Assembly (NCBI GenBank): GCA_027338645.1
Contig: DAHWSH010000037.1
Span: 1-17,480 of the forward strand
Direction of reading: 5' to 3'
DNA from: JAJZIH01 sp021785265
GTDB lineage: Bacteria; Pseudomonadota; Gammaproteobacteria; JAKAQQ01
DNA: 17,480 nucleotides
Position numbers and translations under genes: made by a program. Positions 1 to 6,122 of this stretch are shown piece by piece; positions within the stretch are counted from its first letter, which is position 1, and each line of letters starts with the position of its first letter. The notes below the pieces were generated by a model. The model was not told where the DNA came from and did not search any database. It saw nothing but the letters and a program-made list of their open reading frames with translations.

Positions 1-141
1 GCTGCAGGCCGCCCTTTCCTTCGCCTGATGTTGGACAGCATCCGGGGGGGCAGGAACCTGAAAACGGGACCCGCCCTATCTAAAACCGCGGAGAAACTGG
101 GGTACCGGATACGCGGTCGGGGTTATTTTGGACAGCAGTGA
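1..141 (+). CDS. Possible 3' end of an unidentified gene, cut by the left window edge
   Basis: Frame 1 is open from the first base to a TGA at 139-141 and gives 46 residues ending in TAEKLGYRIRGRGYFGQQ. The other two forward frames close earlier. The peptide is basic and has a plausible protein composition, but I recognise no family. It ends exactly where similarity to the IS200-type tnpA remnant on the opposite strand begins, so the gene may have been truncated or given a new C-terminus by that element. The open frame is short enough to be chance, so confidence is low. Confidence 0.25.
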   Translation, partial: AAGRPFLRLMLDSIRGGRNLKTGPALSKTAEKLGYRIRGRGYFGQQ

Positions 142-186
142 CACCACATTGTTCTTCGACTTATATCTGACCTTGTATTCTGCCAT
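139..186 (-). pseudogene. tnpA: 5' fragment of an IS200/IS605-family tnpA (first codons only)
   Basis: Reading leftward from an ATG at 186-184, the peptide MAEYKVRYKSKNNVV matches from memory the N-terminus of a common IS200-type TnpA (Y1 HUH transposase) group, in which it is followed by a conserved block like YSCKYHVVWCPKYRR. Here that block is absent: after about 15 codons the sequence changes to unrelated residues and the frame closes within about 20 further codons. The HUH motif and catalytic Tyr are therefore missing and no transposase can be made. The breakpoint lies at about 139-142, against the possible gene end at 1-141. A database search would settle the assignment. Confidence 0.55.
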
Positions 187-192
187 AAATTC

Positions 193-220
193 ATTATACA
201 AGCTCCGTATCGAATAACAA
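193..220 (-). promoter_or_regulatory. Sigma70-type promoter for the tnpA remnant
   Basis: On the minus strand TTGTTA (220-215) and TATAAT (198-193) are separated by 16 bp. The -10 is consensus and the -35 matches at four of six positions. The -10 ends only 6 nt before the tnpA ATG, so a transcript would start at or near the start codon and be essentially leaderless, fitting the low expression usual for IS200-type transposases. The stretch is clearly more AT-rich than its surroundings. Confidence 0.5.
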
Positions 221-225
221 GTTTG

Positions 226-268
226 CTGCCGCTCACCCCATGTCTAAAGCCAGGGGCTTGCGCGGCAG
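226..268 (-). repeat. Hairpin resembling an IS200/IS605 element end
   Basis: An outer perfect 7-bp stem pairs CTGCCGC (226-232) with GCGGCAG (262-268). An inner perfect 5-bp stem pairs AAGCC (247-251) with GGCTT (255-259) around loop AGG. CCCC (236-239) and GGGG (253-256) offer an alternative pairing. On the minus strand the core reads AAGCCCCTGGCTTTAGAC, the style of hairpin that borders many IS200/IS605 and tnpB-carrying elements. With the tnpA start 40 bp away, I read it as a terminal or subterminal hairpin recognised by TnpA. No tnpB gene is recognisable beside it. Confidence 0.5.
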
Positions 269-269
269 T

Positions 270-860
270 TTTGGTCAAGCAATCTTTTACCGGGACTTCT
301 CTCGGAAATGATCGGCGCGAAGCGCCTGTGGGGCAACCTGTGATAGACGTTATTAAAGACTCATTTCGAATCCAGAGATGAGCCGGAAGGAAGGGGGTTG
401 GCGAGCGCCTTCAAGCGAGTGGATTTGGGGTTTTGTTGACGGGACAAAGAGTACGGCCCGGAGCGCATTGAGGTGGCCGGCGGCCACAGGATCGCGGATG
501 GCATAAGCCCTCGTATCCCGGTGTTTCATGAGCGAGATCGAGGCCGGGGCATGGCCGTCGCCCTCGATGGGAACGCTGGCCGATGCTGCGCGCAGTGCGT
601 TTGACCCTGGCCGTCTTTCCGGCGAGTCCCTCGCGCGACGCCCCCTATCGATCGCCCTCTCCCCGGTCCATGATCTGCAATCGCAGGCCGCAGGCTCTCC
701 GGGATGCACGGGAGACCCAACGGGAAAGGCCGGGCAACTCCTTCACGACACACGAGACCCCGCCCCAGCCTTGCCCGGCCGCCCGAGGCCGGTCCCTTCT
801 GCCGCAGCCGCCCCCCACCCTGGAGCGGTGCCCGCAACCCGGCCTCCGCGGGCCTTTTCG
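270..860. other. Intergenic stretch without a convincing gene
   Basis: Several short open frames exist on both strands here, but they overlap each other, lack good ribosome binding sites and have the Pro/Arg/Ser-rich composition of chance frames in GC-rich DNA. The most protein-like piece is a minus-strand stretch at about 353-529 starting MKHRDTRAYAIRDPV, which I cannot assign to a family. A small hairpin (GGCGC-GAA-GCGCC, 314-326) lacks a T-run. This is probably decayed mobile or flanking DNA between the IS remnant and the module starting at 862. Confidence 0.4.
841..858 (+). terminator. Weak terminator-like GC stem with T-run
   Basis: GGCC (841-844) and GGCC (851-854) can pair around a six-base loop and are followed by TTTT (855-858), immediately before the operator at 862. 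The four-base stem is short for an intrinsic terminator. It could insulate the regulated promoter from upstream transcription, but this is speculative. Confidence 0.2.
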
Positions 861-861
861 G

Positions 862-882
862 ATGCGACATAACTTGTCGCAT
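862..882. promoter_or_regulatory. Operator 1: 21-bp inverted repeat before the hydrolase operon
   Basis: ATGCGACA (862-869) and TGTCGCAT (875-882) form perfect 8-bp inverted arms around the spacer TAACT. The same arms with the same spacer length recur at 3801-3821, next to the WYL regulator. Ten bases after the last arm base, AGACT (892-896, within TAGACT 891-896) occurs, and it recurs at the same distance from the second copy, so TAGACT is a candidate -10 and the operator would cover the -35 region. The palindrome ends 100 bp before the ATG at 983. It is most likely a binding site for a dimer of the WYL protein acting as repressor. Confidence 0.8.
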
Positions 883-982
883 TTGACCGCTAGACTGGAA
901 TTGGGGATGGGAATCCAAAGCCGGGCAACCCCTTTGGAGCTCTCCGATCCCCATCACCCGCCTGAGATGAGGAGGAACGCAG

Positions 983-2191
983 ATGACCTGTAACGTAGCC
1001 GTCTTGAACCGGTTGGGCGTCGCTCTGGCAACCGATAGCGCCGTGAGCAGCCTGCGACACGACGAATCCGGAGAAGTCGTCACCAAGGTGTTCTGGGGTT
1101 CCCGGAAACTCTTCAGGCTCCGGCCGGATCTTCCGGTCGGAATCCTGCTGCACGGCAGTACCGATCTCATGGGTCGACCGTGGGAAAGCCTGATCGGGAC
1201 GTTCCGGTCGACCTTGCCGGCCCGGGGTTTCCCCGCGCTCGTCGACTACGCGCGTGCCTTCTTCCGTCATGTGGAATCCGATCCCGCGCTTTTTCCGGAC
1301 ACCCTGCAGCGCCGGGACTTTCGCCTGACCTGCGAGGCCTACGTGAAAGGATTTCTCCTCCATGGCCTGGAAGAGGAGCTGGACGAGCCTGCGGCGGACG
1401 ACCCGGAGGCTGCCCGCCAGGCATTGGGTCGGATTCTGAAACGGGATCTCGAGGAATGGAAACGCGTGCCCGAACTCGAGGGGCTCGGGGAGCCGTATGG
1501 CCAGGCGCTTTGGCGACACTACGGGCGCGAGATTCACCCGTTCTGGGCCGAGATCCTGGGATTCCGGCCCAGCCGGAGCCTCGTGGCCGGTCTGGACCGC
1601 CTGGCCCGTCATCTCTACTCGAGGCAGTGGATCTCCCCCGAGGACATTTCCGGGATTGTCTTCGCCGGATTCGGGGAAAAGGAGTTTTTCCCGGCGATTG
1701 CCGAATACTGGTTGGGCACCCTGGCGCTCGGTCGGCTCCGGGTGATCCAGCGGACGAGCGTGGCCGTGAGTGATGAGAACGCGGCCCTGCTCTTTCCATT
1801 CGGCCAGACCGAAGCGATCGACGCCTTTTTCCGCGGGATCACCCCGAAACTCATGGAGAATCTCGGGGCGGCGGTTCGCGAGACGTGCCCCCCCGGGGCC
1901 GCTGAGAGCCTGCTCGAGGAGTTCCGGAAAACGATCGAACAGACCCAGATTGAACCCCTGATGTGCCTGATCAGCAGCATGCCCTGCTCCGAACTGGTCC
2001 GCCTCGCCGAGATGCTGGTGAACCTGGCCGTCTTCGGCGCCCACCTGTCGCCCCACCTGGAAACCGTGGGCGGTCCCCTGGAGCTCGCCCTCCTCAATCG
2101 GGAGACGGCATTTACCTGGGTTCGCCGCAACCGGCCAACCGGGATCGATTCCGACTTGCAGACAACCCCTGACAACAGGAGATTCTCATGA
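983..2191 (+). CDS. Proteasome-like Ntn (threonine) hydrolase
   Basis: This 402-aa protein begins MTCNVAVLNRLGVALATDSA. Removing Met1 (favoured before Thr) leaves Thr as residue 1 and Asp as residue 17, the spacing of proteasome beta subunits and HslV. RKLFRL, with Lys at mature position 41, matches the beta-subunit Lys33 site (K-L-F) with about eight extra residues before it. GILLHGSTDLMG follows as the next core strand, and ISGIVFAGFGEKEFFP (about 217-232) resembles a later core strand. I infer a cytoplasmic threonine peptidase needing no propeptide. It is longer than simple beta subunits (about 200-250 aa), with a mainly helical C-terminal half. AGGAGG at 970-975 lies 7 nt before ATG. Its stop overlaps the next start (ATGA). 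An AAA+ ATPase is encoded nearby under the same operator. The fold assignment is fairly strong; activity and substrate are unknown. Confidence 0.75.
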   Translation: MTCNVAVLNRLGVALATDSAVSSLRHDESGEVVTKVFWGSRKLFRLRPDLPVGILLHGSTDLMGRPWESLIGTFRSTLPARGFPALVDYARAFFRHVESDPALFPDTLQRRDFRLTCEAYVKGFLLHGLEEELDEPAADDPEAARQALGRILKRDLEEWKRVPELEGLGEPYGQALWRHYGREIHPFWAEILGFRPSRSLVAGLDRLARHLYSRQWISPEDISGIVFAGFGEKEFFPAIAEYWLGTLALGRLRVIQRTSVAVSDENAALLFPFGQTEAIDAFFRGITPKLMENLGAAVRETCPPGAAESLLEEFRKTIEQTQIEPLMCLISSMPCSELVRLAEMLVNLAVFGAHLSPHLETVGGPLELALLNRETAFTWVRRNRPTGIDSDLQTTPDNRRFS

Positions 2192-2520
2192 ACGAGCAAA
2201 AAGGCACGATCGACCTTCTGTATTACGAAGGCTATGACGCGGACTGCGGGGTACCCTGCCGGATCCGCCTCTGCCGCGACCAGATCCGGATTTGCTGGGA
2301 AGAAGAGAGCGACATCGGCCCCGGTTCCCAGGAAGTCGAATACCTGGGAGAGGATCGCGGTCACGGTCACTACGAACTGCATTGCCCGGATCGGAACGGC
2401 AAGGCCACCTTGCACGGCTTTCCGGGGGCACGGCTTCTCGTGGGTGACCTGATCGAGAACAACCTGCGGCAGATGTGGCGCGTCAACCTGTTTTCCGACG
2501 GGACCGGAGACGACGAATGA
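2188..2520 (+). CDS. Small acidic protein coupled to the Ntn hydrolase
   Basis: This 110-aa protein is of no family I recognise. Its ATG overlaps the hydrolase stop as ATGA (2188-2191), and AGGAG lies just upstream, so the two are probably made together by translational coupling. The sequence is acidic, mostly beta-prone, with no signal peptide or membrane segment, three Cys in the first half (CGVPCRIRLC) and a C-terminus ending in acidic residues (DGTGDDE). A conserved-looking segment LLVGDLIENNLRQMWRVNL precedes the tail. From position alone I infer a partner of the hydrolase: adaptor, inhibitor, assembly factor or substrate tag. It ends 38 bp from the convergent end of the WYL gene. Confidence 0.75.
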   Translation: MNEQKGTIDLLYYEGYDADCGVPCRIRLCRDQIRICWEEESDIGPGSQEVEYLGEDRGHGHYELHCPDRNGKATLHGFPGARLLVGDLIENNLRQMWRVNLFSDGTGDDE

Positions 2521-2558
2521 TCACCGGCCCCCGGAAAGCCCGGCGGGAGGCTGGGCCC

Positions 2559-3779
2559 CTACCTGCGGGATCTCCGGACCCGGGTTCGATCCAAAGATGC
2601 GATGCGGGCCGGGACGCGTACCGGTGCCGCCCGTACGGGTGCTTTTCGAGGCTGACTGTCCTCCGACCGACGCACCCCCTGGCGGATGGGACTCCTTTCC
2701 TGCCCGACTTCCCGGGGATGTTTCTGACGGCGCCGGGGTCTCCCGGATGCGGGGCGGGTGGGCAGGCGGGCATAGCCCCGGAGTGTCCGCTGGAGGATCC
2801 CGGCCAGTTCCTCACGCAATGCCCTGGGTTCGAGGACCCGGACCCAGTCACCCTGTCCCAAAAGCCAGCGCCGCAAGGCGCGGGTGTCGGACACGGTGGC
2901 CGTGACCTGCAAGTGGTCCGGTCCATCCGCTTCGATCTTCTGGTCCTTCGAGATCGGCAACTCCCCGAGGTAGAAGGCGGCCGCCTGGGTCACGGAAAGA
3001 CGGAGCGTGAGGGGCTGGGCACCGAGCGTCACCTCGAATTCGCCCCGGGCCAGATGCTCATCCAGCCGGAAGTCCTTCGGTTCGCTGGCCGGTGTCATGA
3101 GCATGCGGGCCTCGCGGATGCGATGGAGTGCGTAGTGGCGCACCTCCTTGCATTTCCAGGCCGTAGCCACGAGATAGATCACCTGTCGGGACAGAACGAG
3201 TCCCAGGGGATTCAGGAGATAGGGTTGGGAGGGCAGCTTCGCACCGGCCCTCTGGTAGGTGATTTCGAGCTGCTTTCCCTTGAACAGGGCCTCGTAGACC
3301 GGATCCGGAACCCCTTCCGGGATCTTCGGGGCCACGCGGGGCAGCTCGCCCGTGACGATCCGGACCCGTTCCTGCCAGCGGACAAAGGGTCCCTCCGCTT
3401 CTATGGCCAGGACAGACCAGGCCTCCGTGAAATAGGGCCGGAGATGCTTCAGGACCACAGGGGGCAGGAGTCCGTTCAGATAACTTTCCATGAAGCGGAC
3501 GCTCAAGGCCGTGTGAAAATCCATCCCCGGGGAGTCCCACCGGGCTGCATCCCGAGACCAGAACCAGTCATGTTCCCGGCCGGTCACCTTGCATTGGAGA
3601 GCCGGAAATTCTTCCTGGAGTTTCCGGAGATCCCGCTGGAGGCTCCGCCGGCCGACCCCCCTTCCGGTCGCCTCCTGGAGCTTCGTCTCGAGTTCCGGCA
3701 CGGTGATTTTCAAAGGCGCCCTCGGGATGCACCGCAACAACTCTTGGAACCGCTTCTGAACGCCGCTCGCCCCGCTCAT
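2559..3779 (-). CDS. WYL-domain transcriptional regulator (wHTH-WYL-WCX)
   Basis: This 406-aa protein starts at ATG 3779. GGAGGG sits 8 nt upstream on the minus strand, whereas an in-frame ATG at 3821 would put codons inside the operator and lacks a ribosome site. Residues about 5-75 form a winged helix-turn-helix (VGRRSLQRDLRKLQ as recognition region). Residues about 160-230 are the WYL domain (VYEALFKGKQLEITYQ, IYLVATAW, ALHRI), a ligand-sensing fold. Residues about 245-335 look like the WCX extension used for oligomerisation. Relatives such as CapW and BrxR repress phage-defence loci. The operator lies 21 bp before this start and between it and the ATPase gene, so autoregulation and control of the ATPase are likely. 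Oddly, residues about 338-406 are an Arg/Pro-rich, apparently disordered tail. Confidence 0.85.
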   Translation of the reverse strand: MSGASGVQKRFQELLRCIPRAPLKITVPELETKLQEATGRGVGRRSLQRDLRKLQEEFPALQCKVTGREHDWFWSRDAARWDSPGMDFHTALSVRFMESYLNGLLPPVVLKHLRPYFTEAWSVLAIEAEGPFVRWQERVRIVTGELPRVAPKIPEGVPDPVYEALFKGKQLEITYQRAGAKLPSQPYLLNPLGLVLSRQVIYLVATAWKCKEVRHYALHRIREARMLMTPASEPKDFRLDEHLARGEFEVTLGAQPLTLRLSVTQAAAFYLGELPISKDQKIEADGPDHLQVTATVSDTRALRRWLLGQGDWVRVLEPRALREELAGILQRTLRGYARLPTRPASGRPRRRQKHPREVGQERSPIRQGVRRSEDSQPRKAPVRAAPVRVPARIASLDRTRVRRSRR

Positions 3780-3800
3780 CGCCTCCGCCCTCCGGTTTTG

Positions 3801-3821
3801 ATGCGACAGATCTTGTCGCAT
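3801..3821. promoter_or_regulatory. Operator 2: the same 21-bp inverted repeat between regulator and ATPase
   Basis: ATGCGACA (3801-3808) and TGTCGCAT (3814-3821) match the arms of operator 1 exactly, around spacer GATCT. It sits in the 90-bp gap between the divergent WYL gene (start 3779) and AAA+ gene (start 3870), so one bound dimer could control both. As at operator 1, AGACT (3831-3835) begins ten bases after the last arm base, a candidate -10 (CAGACT) for the ATPase promoter. Identical arms with differing spacer bases are what selection on a protein-binding site would leave. Confidence 0.85.
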
Positions 3822-3869
3822 TCCGGGGCCAGACTAGCACAGAGATCCACCCCCTGCCGAGGAGTTTCC

Positions 3870-6002
3870 ATGCCCCGCTCCCGCTCCCGAAAGACCGGAA
3901 CCCGCCCCGCCCGTCGCCGCACCCGGAACGAGGCCGAAGCCCTCTGCCGTCTCTGGGCCCTGCGCATGCTGCTCCTGCCCGAGGCCCGGAAGGGCCTGGC
4001 TCCCTTCCTGCTCGATGCCGGGATCTTGCAGCGCATCGGAGTCAAATCCGCGAGCGCCCAATCACACGCAGAGGAGGAGGATCTGGAAATCGCGCATTTC
4101 ACGCTCGCCGAGGTGAGGCGGGCCCTGTCCCGGAACCGGTGCCGGGAACCGGGATTTCCCGAGCCCCTGGCGGGCAACCTGGCGCGTTTCCAGTCGATCT
4201 TCGGGCTCACCCGTCTCGAACAGAACCTGATCGGTTTCTTCGTGCTGCTGAACAAGATCGAATGGTTCAACGAGTGTTCCCAGTGCCTCGGGCATGAACT
4301 CGGCAACCTCCGGATCTGCCAGATCCTGAGCCATCTGCTCAAGGCGCAGACCGCCGAGGTCAAGAAGGCGCTCGGTTCCGGGGGGACGCTCTCCCGGGTG
4401 GGGTTCCTCCGCTTCGATTCCATCGAGGAGGGGACGCTCCAGAGCCGGATCGATCTCATGGATGGATTTGCCGAACTCCTGTCGGAGGACGAGACCACGG
4501 TGGACGGGTTTTTCGGGCGCTTCTTCCGTGAGACCCCCGAATGCCGCCTCACGCGCGAGGATTATCCCCATGTCGCAACCGATCTCGACCTTCTCGCCGA
4601 CCTCTTCCGCAATGCCAGAGCCCAAAAGACCCCCGGCATCAACGTGCTCCTCTACGGCCCGCCGGGATCCGGGAAAACCGAGCTCGCGCGACTCATCGGC
4701 CGCGAGGCCGGCCTCCACCTTTTCGAGGTGAGCGCGACCGACCCGGATGGTGACCCCTATCCCGGGAGCAAACGCCTCCTCCTCTTCAAGCTCTGCCAGC
4801 AGACCCTCGAGCGTCACGATCACTCGGCGCTCCTGCTCGACGAGATCGAGGATGTCTTCCCGACCGATCCGGACGAGGGATTTCACCTCAACTCAAACGA
4901 AATGCACAAGGCGTGGACCAACCACCTCCTCGAAACCAATCCCATCCCGGCCCTCTGGGTCAGCAACGTCGTGGATCAGATCGACCCCGCCTTTCTCCGG
5001 CGCTTCAGCCACATCCTCCAGCTCGGCGCTCCGCCCGCACCGATCCGCGAACGCATCCTGGCCGATCGGGTCGAGGGTCTCGGCGTGAGCCCGTCCTGGA
5101 TCCGCCGCCTGGCCCGGGAATCCGCCTGCATGCCCGCCCACCTCGACACGGCGGCCCGCACGGCCCGCCTGGCCTCCCGGACGGGTCCGGAGGCCGAACG
5201 GGCCATGGAACGCGTGTTGACCGGCCTCTTCTCCGCCTCCGGGGAGAAACCGCTGCCCCGGGCAACCGCCGATTCCCCACTGCCCTACCGGCCGGACTGG
5301 CTCAACCCGGACCTTGATCTCACGACGGTCCAGGCTGCAATCCGGCGCAACCCGGCGGTGCGGATCTGCCTGTACGGCCCCCCGGGCACCGGCAAGACCG
5401 CATTCGGGAAGCACCTGGCCGAAATCCTGGGACTGCCCCATCTCCCCTACCGTGCCTCGGATCTCCTCGGATCCTATGTCGGAGAGTCGGAACGGAACAT
5501 TGCCGACATGTTCCGGACGGCCGAGGAGGCGGGCGCCCTCCTCCAGGTGGACGAGGCAGACAGTTTCCTCCGCGCCCGCTCGGGTGCCCACTATGCCTGG
5601 GAGATGACACAGGTAAATGAGTTTTTGGTCGGCCTCGAACACTTCCGCGGAACCCTGGTGGCCTCGACCAACCTCATCGAAGGACTCGATCCCGCAGTCT
5701 TCCGCCGCTTCGACCTCAAGGTGCGGCTCGCGCCACTCACGGGAGCGCAACGGCTCGAGATCACGAACACGGTGCTCGCGGACTGGGGACTTCCCCCTCT
5801 CGGCGGCGGGGAGGAGGCGGAGAGAAGGCTCGCCACACTTTCGGGGCTCACACCCGGCGATTTCCAGGCCGCCCTCCGCGCCCTCTCCCTGAGGGAGGAG
5901 CGGTCGGCTGGAGCACTCCTTTCCGCCCTCGCGGGCGAACGGGCCCACCAACCCGGAAACCGCGCACGTGGAATCGGCTTTTTGGCGGAGTGGCAGCCAT
6001 GA
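3870..6002 (+). CDS. Double AAA+ ATPase, Cdc48/p97-like arrangement
   Basis: The start at 3870 is preceded by GAGGAG with 5 nt spacing. The frame stays open far upstream, but only as antisense of the WYL gene. The 710-aa product has a very basic N-terminus (1-20), a helical region to about 230, then two AAA+ modules. Module 1: Walker A GPPGSGKT (263-270), Walker B LLLDE (Asp324-Glu325), sensor-1 Asn366, Arg377/Arg378. Module 2: Walker A GPPGTGKT (503-510), Walker B Asp561-Glu562, Asn601, Arg612/Arg613. Tyr536-Val537-Gly538 in module 2 is a canonical substrate-gripping pore loop; module 1 has only a Tyr-Pro-Gly-like segment. Both rings look hydrolysis-competent. I infer a cytoplasmic protein unfoldase or remodeller serving the Ntn hydrolase. 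The C-terminus (AEWQP) lacks the HbYX docking motif of classical proteasomal ATPases. Confidence 0.9.
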   Translation: MPRSRSRKTGTRPARRRTRNEAEALCRLWALRMLLLPEARKGLAPFLLDAGILQRIGVKSASAQSHAEEEDLEIAHFTLAEVRRALSRNRCREPGFPEPLAGNLARFQSIFGLTRLEQNLIGFFVLLNKIEWFNECSQCLGHELGNLRICQILSHLLKAQTAEVKKALGSGGTLSRVGFLRFDSIEEGTLQSRIDLMDGFAELLSEDETTVDGFFGRFFRETPECRLTREDYPHVATDLDLLADLFRNARAQKTPGINVLLYGPPGSGKTELARLIGREAGLHLFEVSATDPDGDPYPGSKRLLLFKLCQQTLERHDHSALLLDEIEDVFPTDPDEGFHLNSNEMHKAWTNHLLETNPIPALWVSNVVDQIDPAFLRRFSHILQLGAPPAPIRERILADRVEGLGVSPSWIRRLARESACMPAHLDTAARTARLASRTGPEAERAMERVLTGLFSASGEKPLPRATADSPLPYRPDWLNPDLDLTTVQAAIRRNPAVRICLYGPPGTGKTAFGKHLAEILGLPHLPYRASDLLGSYVGESERNIADMFRTAEEAGALLQVDEADSFLRARSGAHYAWEMTQVNEFLVGLEHFRGTLVASTNLIEGLDPAVFRRFDLKVRLAPLTGAQRLEITNTVLADWGLPPLGGGEEAERRLATLSGLTPGDFQAALRALSLREERSAGALLSALAGERAHQPGNRARGIGFLAEWQP

Positions 6003-6122
6003 GGCACCGCGTTCGCACGAGAGCTCGGGGAACCCCAATGTGTTACCATTCCCGGACGGTGCTGTGGCCCGGACGCCACCCGGTTCGCTGCACAGAAAGC
6101 TCAAGAAAAAGGAGACGGGAGC

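Noticed and set aside
226..268. Complete omega RNA / TnpB guide locus
   Set aside because: The hairpin is suggestive, but no tnpB coding sequence is recognisable nearby, so only an element-end hairpin is claimed.
314..326. Perfect small hairpin GGCGC-GAA-GCGCC as a terminator
   Set aside because: No T-run follows and no gene end is near it; short GC hairpins are expected by chance here.
353..709. Minus-strand open frame of 118 codons as a real gene
   Set aside because: No family resemblance and no ribosome site, and its upstream half is Arg/Pro-rich shadow sequence; it is mentioned only as part of the gene-free stretch.
890..2056. Minus-strand open frame of 388 codons
   Set aside because: Antisense to the Ntn hydrolase, with no motif and repetitive shadow composition.
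3780..3821. Earlier start for the WYL regulator at 3821
   Set aside because: Its first codons are the palindrome itself and there is no ribosome site, whereas 3779 has GGAGGG at suitable spacing.
2475..3869. In-frame upstream extension of the AAA+ gene, adding 465 residues
   Set aside because: It runs antisense through the whole WYL gene, has shadow-like composition and crosses the operator. The ATG at 3870 has a good ribosome site.
4062..4886. Minus-strand open frame of 274 codons rich in Glu
   Set aside because: Antisense to the first half of the AAA+ gene, including its first Walker A; a codon-bias artefact.
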